This document shows positions 40,909 through 50,945 of a DNA stretch of 64,000 nt, piece by piece. This DNA is from Amaranthus tricolor (Eukaryota > Streptophyta > Magnoliopsida > Caryophyllales > Amaranthaceae), in contig NC_080055.1 of the NCBI RefSeq assembly GCF_026212465.1, positions 20,421,569 through 20,485,568 of the forward strand. Reading direction: 5' to 3'. The notes under the pieces are model-generated. The model was not told the DNA's origin, did not search any database, and saw only the letters and a list, made by a program, of their open reading frames with translations. Numbering within the stretch: position 1 is the first letter of the stretch; each line of letters starts with the position of its first letter. A program made the translations under genes and the position numbers.

Positions 40909-40918
40909 CTTATATAGG
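40909..40918 (-). promoter_or_regulatory. TATA box of NADP-ME
   Basis: The minus strand reads GCCTATATAAGTGC about 135 bp upstream of the start codon, at a plausible distance for a 5' leader of roughly 100 nt. No other core element was identified. Confidence 0.6.
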
Positions 40919-41722
40919 CTCTATTTTTCTGTTTCACATCATTAAATGACACAAGAAACAAACCCAAATGATGAACACGTCATGAGACCGTATATCATAT
41001 TGTATTCACAATCTCATTAGAGACAAATTTATATAATTAATTTATTTCTTAGCTAATTACGTTAAGAGGGGATTTTTGAGGGTGTTCAAGGTAATTTATT
41101 GTTTAGGCTCTTTTCTCTCTTTTGTATATGAAAAAGTTAATAAAAAAAGAAATATGTCAAGTTTATTAATAAATATATATATGTATATATATATATATAT
41201 ATGCTATAAATAAGGCATAGAATAAAAGTTTTACACAGGTCCTTTATATTTTTTAAAACGGCTCTGTTAAAAGGGTGAGTAATCATTTAAGGTTATTAGT
41301 GATCATTTTTAAAATAATAAAAAGTGATCACTCTAATAACAGTGTAAAAAGTTATTATGTCAAAATTGTAAGTGATCGCTTTAAAATTATAGGTGGTCAT
41401 TTTAAGACATTAAGTATTTTTGGTCGATCTAATAGTAATAATCTGACCGTAAAACTGTCCCATTTCAGAATTTGTGAATGATTAATAAGGAGAATGTATC
41501 ATGTCAGGATATTTAATCATGAGTCATCTCATCACAATGTTTATTTAATTAAGGATGGCTAAGCCTTAAGTAACTACTTATGTCATAGAATATTCGTTCA
41601 TCAGCCTAAAGTAAGTACTTGGGTACGATTTTCCGTATCCTCTCTGGCTCTTGGCCAAAACAAATTTCTACAATTCTACATGTATTTTATGAAAATTATA
41701 TGATGATAATTGAGATTCTGAT
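40919..41722. other. Upstream region of NADP-ME and spacer
   Basis: No gene. Contains an AT microsatellite (41171-41201). Around 41240-41470 is a repeat remnant with GTGATCACT/GTGATCGCT words and AACTGTCCCATTTCAGAATTT, related to words near 330 and 735. Confidence 0.5.
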
Positions 41723-42854
41723 GGTTAAATAAGAAACTACCTAATTTATATGTTTTTTTTAAAAAATTATCTTACGTAAATTTTTTTGCAAAAAACTACC
41801 TTAAAAACTACCTAATATAATACAAATGTTTGCAAATGACAACCTGTTAACAATTATCGTTTGTTGACTGTTACCTTAACCCTTTGACCAGCACGTAAGT
41901 GTCACGTGACTAATTAAAACACTCCTTCTTCAATAACCCTTGATTTTCAGAAACTTTCACACAGCTAAATTCATCAATCTCCCATCAAAACATCCTTATT
42001 TCCCTTTCTTCATGATTTTCCTAATTAAATCCTTTAAAAAATCCTATTTTTTTCGACAATCATTCCGTAAAGTTTCTGAAAAATTGAAGAGTAATACTAA
42101 GTCTACTAAGACTTTTAAAAAGTTATTTTTAATTAAGGCAAAATTATAAGAAACTACCTAATTATTAGAAATGGATCGTGAAACCTCCAAAAGGAGTGAT
42201 TGAGACAATTGGGTTGAATTCAATTGATTTGAATGCTGGGTTTTATTTGAAATACTTGCAAGAGATTGTTTAAGGCTTGAAATGGAGGTTTGAGATTATG
42301 GGTCATGTTGTTCTATTTCTACCTTTTGTTGAGACGTTTTAAGATTGAGAGAAGGAAAAGAGTGACTGAAAGGAGAAAGAATGAAAGAAGTAAAGAGAGT
42401 AAGGAGAGTGTAGGGAATGGTGGATTCTTTAAACAGGTTCAACAAAATGGAGGACATGAAAACGAAGAACAACTATCAGAAGAAGCCGCCATTGATAATC
42501 TTAAGTATTCCGGACTTTGGAGAAGATATTAGTTGCAAGAAAATTTGCTTTCTTTGAAGGATAATCGTTAATAGGAAGTAAAGAGGAAGATGGAGTTGTC
42601 TTTGATTTGCCTGTGTGAAAGTTTCTGAAAAATCGAAGGTTATTGAAGAAGAAGAAGAAGGAGTGTTTTAATTAGTCACGTGACACTCACGTGCTGGTCA
42701 AAGGGTTAAGGTAACAGTCAACAAACGATAATCGTTAACAGGTACTCATTTGCAAACATTTGTATTATATTAGATAGTTTTTTGCAAAAAAATTTACATA
42801 AGATAGTTTTTTAAAAAATGGCATATAGATTAGATAGTTTCTTATAATTTTACC
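41723..42854. mobile_element. Long-TIR non-autonomous element (Mutator-like), 1.1 kb
   Basis: Terminal inverted repeats of about 230-240 bp: left about 41723-41960, right about 42610-42854. Both contain GCAAATG, GTTTGTTGACTGTTACCTTA, CCCTTTGACCAGCACGT and GTCACGTGACTAATTAAAA (in the left-arm orientation). The middle holds about 600 bp of unrelated sequence. An internal copy of the terminal word AAAATTATAAGAAACTACC lies at about 42140-42158. No clear target duplication was found, so superfamily is inferred from TIR length. Confidence 0.75.
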
Positions 42855-42904
42855 AAAAATTATTATAATTAAGATTGGTTAATCACATCTATAAAATATT
42901 ATAA

Positions 42905-43565
42905 CAATAACTGTTCAATCATCATGATTTTATCCAAATAGTTTTTATTATTGTCGATAATTATCTTGACTGCATTTAAAAATGTCTTTAAAATATTATC
43001 TATGTTCATTTTTATTATTGAGCAACTGACTTTAATTCTTAATTAAAGCTTACAAGAATGATTTTATATTCTATGCGTTTATACTTATGGAATAATTAAA
43101 CAAACTCTGTAAAGATGGTAATAAATTAAGTAATAATGTGGAAAATTCAATTTGTACAAATAAGACATGATATACTAATAAAAATGGTGAAAAATAATAA
43201 ATATTATCTTAAAGAGCCTTAACAAATGAAATTATTTTAACGGATAATGATTAATCGCATAATAATATTTACCTAATTTAGAATTTAAAATTGAATGTAT
43301 ATAATTGAATCATGCATATATCATCAATAAATGTTCAATCATCAATGATTTTGCCTAAATAGTTTTTGATATTGTGATAAAATATCTTTGACTGCTTTAA
43401 AAAATATCTCAAATTATTATTTACATTCATTTTTATTATTCAGCGATCACTTTAATTATTAACTAAAGCTTGGAAGAATGATTTTATATTTTAAGTGTTT
43501 ATATTTATGGAATAATCAAGTAAAGATGGGAATGTATAGAAAACTAATGTGGAAAAATCAATACT
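42905..43565. repeat. Direct repeat, about 240 bp, 420 bp apart
   Basis: Copy 1 about 42905-43155 and copy 2 about 43326-43565 share GTTCAATCATC, AATAGTTTTT, TTCATTTTTATTATT, GAATGATTTTATATT and TTATGGAATAAT, in the same order and with many substitutions. Non-coding, origin unknown. Confidence 0.85.
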
Positions 43566-44164
43566 AACAATAGTGCGTCAGAGCATAATTTCGTGAAATA
43601 TTTTTTTTCTTTTTTATTTTGACAATGTTTTTATTATACAATGTTTGTGTTGTTTGATTGTTGTTTAATTTTACACATTTAAATTGAATTAAGAGTTAGG
43701 ATTCCAAATTAACCTTTTTCCTAATTCAATTTTAAGACTCTAATCATTAATCATAGTTATAATTAGAATTTTAATCCTTCAATTTTCGATTTATGAATTT
43801 TATGTTGATATAATATCTCTACCTACTTTTGAAAGTCTTAATAATATCTCGATTAAAAAGGTTTTTAAAGTTGCAAGTTCTTTTAGAACGAAGAAATCTT
43901 AAGATAAAGTCTAATAAAAGAGAGAAAAAAATGAGAAACGAAATTGACGAAATTTCCATTCTATTAAATTAGACAATTCATATCACAATAGAACTTGATT
44001 GTGATCACAACACACATTCAATTGGTTGAGCATAATTTCAAAAATTGCTTCAACTCATTATTTTGAGCATTAGGAACTCGATAAAACATGTTCATAAGTT
44101 GAGCTTACATGATTACTACATTTTACATTAACCTACTTTTGTAATTTGCAATGCATTCTAATTT
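43566..44164. other. Intergenic, no gene seen
   Basis: AT-rich spacer between the direct repeat and the RDR fragment; nothing recognised. Confidence 0.5.
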
Positions 44165-45955
44165 CTAACGCATCATCTCCGAAAGAAGAGAAGGCGAAAC
44201 TAAAATAGGTTTTTCACCCTTACTTTGCAAAACGATCTTCCATAAGACATCCCCTGCAACTTTCCAGGCAAACTGGCATTTCTTTGGGTCATTTACTTGT
44301 TCAGCAAAGTCATAGCAAACATGAGATATATTGCTATCGCCTCAAGTTGAATCTCTTTCCACGGTTTTTCACTCTCATCCAACGAATCAACACCGCCATA
44401 AAGTTCCTAGATATGATTTCGATTCACAAGCATAGATAACTAATGAGAGCAAAGCATTACAGAATATGCAGGCACGAAAAAACAAAAATCGAGTATGCAC
44501 AACCTTTTGGTATTTCTGATAAACAGCATTTGCATTTTTAGATTCGGTTAAAGCATTCTTCACATCTGTTCTATAATTGTTATAACGAATTGTCCATGAC
44601 TCCATGTAAATTTGCGGAACCTCCTCTTCAAAACATTTCAGCTTCCAAACTGACAAGCCAGATAAATCACAAAAACACAATTACCATCCAACCTGATTAG
44701 TCAATGCCTTCATTGATTCTTTTGAAATAAATTCAAGAACGGGATATTTTTCTACGTTAATCTCTAGAAAACTAGAGATAATCTAAGACTCTCCCACAAA
44801 ACAAACCCCCTCCCCCAAAACATGGTATGTCTCGGAGGTTGTCCATAGTAGAATAGGGAGCGCATTAGAAGATCAAGAAGTAAAATCTAGCTCCAAAATG
44901 ACACTTTTCCGTTATTTGATTACATGCAAATTGCAATGCTTTCCTTGTGCAATACAACTTTGCTTTGGTTTGTAGTCCCTTGCTTTCCTCTCATTACATG
45001 AGGCCTTTTCTCATCTCATACTCTCATAAGAACGGCTCCTATAACTTGAGTTCTCCTCCCGACACTCTAGCGAGTATTGAAAAACTTAACTGATGCACTA
45101 AAAATCAAATTCCTTTCTAATCGACCTTTAAAAATAAAGGAAATTAGCTCAAAAAGCTACAAAACGATTTTACATTTGATTGGAGCAGTTAATTGCTCCA
45201 CTCTGTCATGAATTTCACCCAAATTAGATTTGGATTTATATGTGGAATGCTCTCCTCTTCCCATATGATGGGGAAATGTTTCTGGAATCAACTGTTTTGG
45301 AACCTCAACCTGATACCAAGTCACATGTAAAAAGAAAAGGCAACATCGGAGAGCAACAGAACACACATACAACAATTTATACTAGCAAAGGATGGTGTCC
45401 ATCCCATAGGAACAAATAGAAAAATAAAATATATAGGTCATCAACTGTTGGTGGTCTAACAATGCGAAAGCGATAGCCTAAAGGTGCTAAAGAAATGTTG
45501 TAATCATCACTTAAAAGTGCACTGATGAACTTGACTAATATGCAAGCAATAAGATGATTTAAGCATGAAAAACTAATGCAAACAATAACACAAAGATTTA
45601 TGATGGTTCACCAAATTATAGGCTACACCATCATCAAATGTAATGCTTCATGCATGAAGCGGACCATCATCAAGCATGAAAAACTAATGCAAAAAATAAC
45701 ACAAAGATCTAATGCGGAGGAAACTGACCTTTATGCCCTTTTTTGGTGCGTCCAACGCATCATAGTATATATCGATCAATTCGTCAATTTTTTGTCTTAA
45801 AACTGCTTTCTCATCTGTCATTTCATCTCCCAGTGTCAACAATCGATCCATATACATGAGCCAATAGTCTGCCGCTATACACATAGCCTTACTGATAGAA
45901 TTTCTCAACAAGGCCAAATATTCAGACAGGGCAGATGGAACCCCTTGGTTGAAAG
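44165..45955 (-). pseudogene. C-terminal fragment of an RNA-dependent RNA polymerase gene (RDR, gamma type)
   Basis: Four exon-like pieces. The first lies from about 45955 to 45729 (IDIYYDALDAPKKGIK at its end). The second starts at 45309 (VEVPKQLIPETFPHHM, then STYKSKSNLGEIHDRVEQL). The third is 44504-44649 (FEEEVPQIYMESW, ANAVYQKYQK). The fourth is 44165-44406 (CQFAWKVAGDVLW). The linker and order (DAPK..KVEVP..L....FPH, then Y.S.S.LG.I.D, then FAWKVAG) follow the C-terminal region of plant RDRs, which synthesise double-stranded RNA. A 2-nt shift near 44325 breaks the last exon. The catalytic DxDGD region is absent because the gene ends abruptly at about 45955, next to the MULE fragment. 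Clade assignment is from memory of the family pattern. Confidence 0.6.
45563..45713. repeat. Short direct repeat inside RDR intron
   Basis: GCATGAAAAACTAATGCAAA and the following AATAACACAAAGAT occur twice, starting at about 45564 and 45676. Confidence 0.8.
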
Positions 45956-46670
45956 TTCTACAATCGGGGAATTTGAACAGCGATGGCAAGCGATCGTGAG
46001 TAAGTGGTTGGTTAGGAACAAAAAGGTCATTCGGTATCTGGCTGGAACATGGATTCCACTTAGAGAGAAATTTGTGCGTGCGTGGATGAATGATTGTTTC
46101 CACTTGGGTAACCAGACTACTAGCAGAGTTGAAAGCCAACACTCGTCTTTCAAGTATTACCTTGGTAGCGGTAATAGCTCATTCGATACCCTTTTTAAAA
46201 GGGCACACGCACAGATTACAAATCAGCAAGCCAGGATCCGACAAGCGCTATAGGAATCCATGAATTCTGTAGCAAGGTCGTTGCGGCAGTATTTCTTTAG
46301 ACCTTTATATCGCCACGTATCTATCTATGCCTTGGAGCTGCTCCAGCTTGAGTATAATCCCATGTTAGAACTAGGTGATTTTGTACTAAACAAATGCGGT
46401 TGTGTACTTCAACAAACCCATGGATTATCGTGTGCATGCTATTTACATATGTGCATCGGTTCACATGGTGCTTTGTATGTAGATGACATTCATCAATTCT
46501 GGAGTCTTTTGAGGTACACAGAGGTAGGAGACGAGACCAACGAAGGAGTACGATACGCAAACGCCAATGATAAGGAGTACTTTCAATCTCTGGTCGATGA
46601 AGTCCTTAAATCTGATCCCGCTGTTATACGCCGAATGTCTCAGGTACTTGAAGCAAAGGTCACGGAGTAG
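45945..46670 (+). pseudogene. MULE transposase, C-terminal part
   Basis: Frames 45945-46253 and 46260-46670 read IGEFEQRWQAIVSKWL, LAGTWIPLREKFVRAWMN and TTSRVESQHSSFKYYLGSG. They then give a SWIM-like zinc motif with CGCVLQQTHGLSCACYLHM (CxCx..CxH type). This is the C-terminal half of a Mutator-like/FAR1-type transposase. A stop at 46251-46253 separates the two frames, and the DDE core N-terminal to this is missing. It runs towards and ends close to the PMD gene, in convergent orientation. Confidence 0.8.
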
Positions 46671-46699
46671 ATGCCGTATGCCGGTCGGAGAGCCTTGGC

Positions 46700-48260
46700 T
46701 GGTCTCATAGGAGCGGGGGGAATAGCCTGCACGAACTTGATCTATCACAAAGTCCGCTCCGGCAAATACACCTCGACGATATCAAAGCACGTGATACCCC
46801 CGATGATGGTGGTGCGTGGGTGCTCATTCAGCAATGCACTAGGAGCAGAACTGTACGGAGTCCATTCCGCCTGCATGCAGGCCAAGTTAACAAATAAGAA
46901 TAATGTACCATTAAAAACACATGCATAACAAAATTAACTTTAAGTACAATACCTGAGTCTCCGTCATTGAGTCAAGAACCTTGCGGCAGTCCCTCAGCCT
47001 GTCCACCTCACGACATGGTTTCTTCGTTGACGACATCTCCGCCCTAGTCATGTTTGGCACATCTTCTCGGCAAGGATGAGGGCGAAAAGCGGGAAAGTAC
47101 TGATAGATCCATGTCTGGAGCAATGTCAGGCATCCCGCAATGGTCTTGCATCCAGCCCTAGATGCCATTCCAAGCTGCCTATACAAGTAGGCCAAAGTCA
47201 CCGCACCCCAGACCACCTCCTGCTAATCGACGTTCACGGTTAGTATCGGGTGAGGTCGCATGCCAATTCTGGTCTTATCCGCCAGCAAGGTAGAGCCGAC
47301 GATAGCCATGTAGTACGCTGTCGTTTGGGTATCAATGGCCTGCGACCTATGACACAGCTGCATCAGTTCAGCAACGTTCACGCAGCCGCAGGTGAACGCA
47401 CCCCTACACCGAAGCTCAGACATAGGCTCCCCGAACAGATTGGTGATACCAACGTGCCACTCCGCCTCAGAAGGCTCAGCCGGCAGAGAACCTTCAATAG
47501 AAATGCCCAGTATGCGTTGCACGTCGTGCAACATAATCGTCATTTCCCCCCATGGCATGTCGAAGGTGTTCGTATCCGGCTGCCACCTCTCCACGAACGC
47601 CGATATCAAAGCATAGTCGATGTGCTGGTGCATAATGTTCAGTAGTCGGCCGAGGGAAGTGGCAGGTAGAACATCGTTTAGCGCATCGGACATATTCCTC
47701 AGTCGGATGATGCACTCCACCGGCCTCTTTCTAATACGGCAATACAGAATCGGAGGCATACGCTCGAAGCCGTCGAAAATAAGTTTAGCTATGTGCCCGC
47801 CATAGCTAGGGATCAGTCGCGTATCTGTCGGCCCCCCAGGCTGCGGTGATGTGACTAACCAGTCCGTGTTAGCGGACTGTGAGGGCTTGCTCTCTCGTGG
47901 CGGCTCATTATCGACGAAACTACGTCCTGCGCACTCAGATGCGGCAGAAGAACTAGGGCCGCCATGTGCGAATTTTCCGTCGGGCCCCCGAACAACAGTC
48001 CAGTCTAATGGCGAGAATCGGGAGCTTCGTATTGAACATCATCAGCATCATTATCATCATCACTAGAAACCCCCCAACTACTCTGGATGCTGCTAGACTG
48101 GTCATCAAAAGGGGTTCTGACTAGGTCTAGCGCACTCGACCTTTGGGCAATACTGTGTCTGGCAGTGTCTTCCTGCCTAGCCCTCCTAGGAGAACCCGTT
48201 ACCCCCCTCTCATGCGGATCCCCTCTGAGTAAGGTAGGCCTAGAACTACTACCTCTCAAA
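46700..48260 (-). pseudogene. Plant mobile domain (PMD, MAIN-like) gene, disabled
   Basis: Minus-strand order: an Arg/Ser-rich N-terminus (about 48260-47880, frame broken near 48006). Then GGPTDTRLIPSYGGHIAKL (near 47840), WQPDTNTFDMPWGEMTIML, DVQRILGISIEG, and WGAVTLAYLYRQLG with GCLTLLQTWIYQYFPAF. The last piece is WTPYSS, then IVEVYLPERTL, in an exon starting at 46870. The order matches plant mobile domain proteins related to MAIN/MAIL1, which are known to travel with MULEs and gypsy elements. A splice donor lies at 46953. An in-frame TAG at 47223-47225, a stop after PERTL and the N-terminal frameshift make it a pseudogene. Confidence 0.8.
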
Positions 48261-48619
48261 AATTATCTAAAAAAATCCTTTCATTTTCCGTGATTACCAG
48301 CCATTTACTACAATTTTTGACAATTTCATTAAATATTAATAATAAATGAACATAATCAAACATTACGTTACATTAACCAGATGAACAAAAAACAATATTA
48401 ATTTTCTAAATTGACAATAATCATAAAAATAATAACAACATTAACAAAAGTAATAACATTAATAATAATCATAACAATAATAACACAAATAATAACAATA
48501 ATCATAACACTAATAACAAAAAAAAATAATTATGAATAAAATTAAGGATAATATAATAACAATAATAATAATAACAACCACTATAATAATAATATAATAA
48601 TAAAAATAATAAGAAAAAC

Positions 48620-48680
<61 letters not shown>

Positions 48681-49014
48681 TAAATATAAATAATAATTGT
48701 TATTCTAAAAAACAAAATAATAAATGGAAAAAAAAACAAAAAATAAAACCAAACAACACCAATAATAAAAACAATTTTCAACACAACATACAAAGTTTAT
48801 TAATAATAATAATATTAATTATAATAAACATATTTAAAATAATAAATTAATAATTAAAAGAAAAATAATTATTTAATTATAAAAATAATAACAATCACAA
48901 AAATAATAAAAAAATGAATTAATAATATCAGTAATAATAATAATAATAACAATAATAATAAAATTAAAAATAACAATAATAATTATCAAAAACAAACGAA
49001 AAAAAAAATTAAAT

Positions 49015-49038
49015 GAATCGCCCAGATTTGGGCGATTC
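49015..49038. repeat. GC-rich palindrome, copy 1
   Basis: 24 bp, GAATCGCCCAGATTTGGGCG plus ATTC, palindromic except at the centre. It is flanked by AACAAACGAAAAAAA on the left and TTTTTTTAAAAAAATTTAAA on the right, the same context as the two following hairpins. Confidence 0.85.
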
Positions 49039-49321
49039 ATTTTACTTTTTTTAAAAAAATTTAAATAATTTACATTCCAAAAATTAAAAAAACCCACAAC
49101 AATAACAATAATAATAAAAACAATATAAAAAAGTTATTAAAAACAAAACATAAAAATATATTTAATGATAAAAATAATAACAATCACAACAATAATAACA
49201 ATAATAATAAAATTATTAAAATAACAGTAATAAAAATAATAATAACAACAATAATAATAATAATAATATAATTAAAATTTATAATAATTATACAAAAACA
49301 AACGGAAAAAAAATAAAAAAT

Positions 49322-49417
49322 TTGAATCACCCAGATCTGGGCGATTGGACCCCCGGTTCAATCACTATTTTATAGGCAATTGAATTGGGGTCCAATCGCC
49401 CAGATCTGAGCGGTTCA
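49322..49417. repeat. GC-rich hairpin, copy 2
   Basis: A 22-bp perfect stem: 49332-49353 pairs with 49387-49408 (core CCCAGATCTGGGCGATTGG and its complement). A loop of 33 nt contains a further 6-bp pairing (TTCAAT 49357-49362 with ATTGAA 49379-49384). It lies about 55 bp from the leader-exon block at 49475. Confidence 0.9.
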
Positions 49418-49559
49418 ACTTCAATTTTTTTTTTCGTTTGTAAATTTAAATTAATTACATTCGAAAAAAATTACCTCGATTAATTTTTTGCGGATTGAAC
49501 TTAGTTTTTTCTCCAACAATTTGCTTTTGTAAGTTGGTTTTTAAGTGTGGTAAGAAAAA

Positions 49560-49936
49560 TTTTAGTGAGACTGTGAGCGTCTGCTCCCCCGTGGCGACTC
49601 ATTATCAACGAGACTATGTTCGGCACGCTCAGATGCACCTGAAGAACTAGGGCCGGCACGTGCGAATCTCCCGTCGGCCCCCCGGACAACAGTCCAGTCC
49701 ACTGGGCGAACAACAGCGCCTTGGTAGTCAACATCATTAGAAACCCCCCAACTACTCTGGAGGCTGCTAGCCTGGTCATCAAAACGAGTACGCACTTGGT
49801 TCAGCGTACTCGACCGTGGGGCCTCACTGTGTCTGGCAGCCTCTTCCTGCCTAGCCCTCCTAGTAGAGCCCGTCACCCCCCTCTCATGAGGGTCCCCTCT
49901 GAGTAGGGTAGGCCTAAAACTATTACCGCTTAACAA
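49560..49936 (-). pseudogene. Duplicated 5' coding part of the PMD gene, truncated
   Basis: A 124-residue open frame starting MLSGNSFRPTLLRGDPHERG is closely similar to 48260-47880. Shared pieces are RPTLLRGDPHERGVTG, SSWGVS, DWTVVRG and DNESPR. It stops at 49562, where unit A's leader begins, so the PMD domain itself is missing. The homology continues upstream to about 50090 (GGGTTTTTTTAGACAC side). This is the outer unit of a tandem duplication of about 1.4-1.7 kb. Confidence 0.85.
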
Positions 49937-50090
49937 GTGTCTAAAAAAACCCTTTCATTTTCCTTGATTACCAGCCATTTACTACAATTTTTGATAATTT
50001 AATTAACTATTATTAATAAATAAACATAATCAAACATTACGTTAAATTAACCACATGAACAAAAGACAATAATTAATTAGCAATAACAAT

Positions 50091-50129
50091 ATTTAACTAA
50101 TCATTATCAACAAATATAATGTAAGAACA

Positions 50130-50164
<35 letters not shown>

Positions 50165-50447
50165 GTAATTAATTTTCTAAATTGACAATAATCATAATAA
50201 TAATAATAGTATTAACAAAAATAATAACATTAATAATAATCATAACAATAATAACACAAACAATAATAATAATCATAACACTAATAACAAAAACAATATT
50301 TAAAAATAAAATTAAAGAAAAATTTACTAACAATAACAATAACAATAACAATAACAACAACAACAACTACTACTACTACAACAACAACAACATCACCAAC
50401 AAAAATAATAAAAATAATATTTAAAAGAATATAAAAAAGTTATTATT

Positions 50448-50496
<49 letters not shown>

Positions 50497-50577
50497 TAAA
50501 AAAATTTAAAAAAAATAAATTAAATATAATAATTAAAACAAAAATAAAAATTTAATAATAATAATAATAACAATCAC

Positions 50578-50623
<46 letters not shown>

Positions 50624-50680
50624 TAAATAAAATTAATAATAATTCATAAAAAAACGAATTTAAAAAAAAAATAAAATTAG
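50091..50680. other. AAT-rich intron-like spacer of the PMD gene, unit B
   Basis: ATT/AAT microsatellites at about 50133-50165, 50445-50494 and 50575-50625, with AAC-rich parts between. No gene. Confidence 0.75.
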
Positions 50681-50683
50681 GAA

Positions 50684-50768
50684 GTCGCAGGAAAACCTCG
50701 AGCCAACCGCGGTCCAGTCGCGATTTTCCTGCGACTGAACCGCGGTTGGCTTGCGGATTTCCTGCGAC
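50684..50768. repeat. GC-rich nested hairpin, copy 3
   Basis: Three nested perfect stems: 50684-50694 with 50758-50768 (11 bp), 50702-50713 with 50739-50750 (12 bp) and 50715-50721 with 50731-50737 (7 bp), closing a 9-nt loop. An alternative pairing is 50684-50695 with 50724-50735. The core (GTCGCAGGAAAA, GCCAACCGCGGT) is unrelated to copies 1 and 2. The AT-rich flanks and the distance to the leader-exon block (exon edge at 50831) are the same. Confidence 0.9.
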
Positions 50769-50823
50769 TGCCTATTTTTTTAAAAAAAATAAAAATAAAT
50801 TTAAACTAATACGATTCGAATAA

Positions 50824-50945
50824 AAATTACCTCGATTAATTGTTTGCGGATTGAATTTCTTAGTTTTGCTCGAAAATTTTATGTTGTAATTTTGTTTTTT
50901 GAGTGTGATAAAGGAGTTATTTAATGTGATTGGAGTATATATAAG
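50824..50945 (-). promoter_or_regulatory. Putative promoter and leader exon of the PMD gene
   Basis: The minus strand has CTTATATATACTCC (TATA-like, about 50936-50945). About 105 bp downstream a conserved block ends GAG/GTAATTTTT, a good splice donor (exon edge 50831). The same block occurs at 49475, without the TATA string. This suggests that transcription starts here and that the AAT-rich stretch is intron 1. Confidence 0.45.

Larger units (their letters stand above)
48261..49559. other. AAT-rich intron-like spacer of the PMD gene, unit A
   Basis: Extremely AT-rich sequence of AAT/AAC trinucleotides, with a pure AAT block at about 48620-48680. It contains two GC-rich hairpins (49015-49038, 49322-49417) and a leader-exon-like block ending in a splice donor (GAG/GTAATT, exon edge at 49475). 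Frames of Ile or Asn runs here are repeat translations. Confidence 0.75.

Noticed and set aside
47250..47645. 131-codon plus-strand open frame
   Set aside because: Antisense shadow of the PMD coding region on the minus strand.
48581..48793. Poly-isoleucine frame resembling a membrane protein
   Set aside because: Direct translation of an AAT microsatellite.
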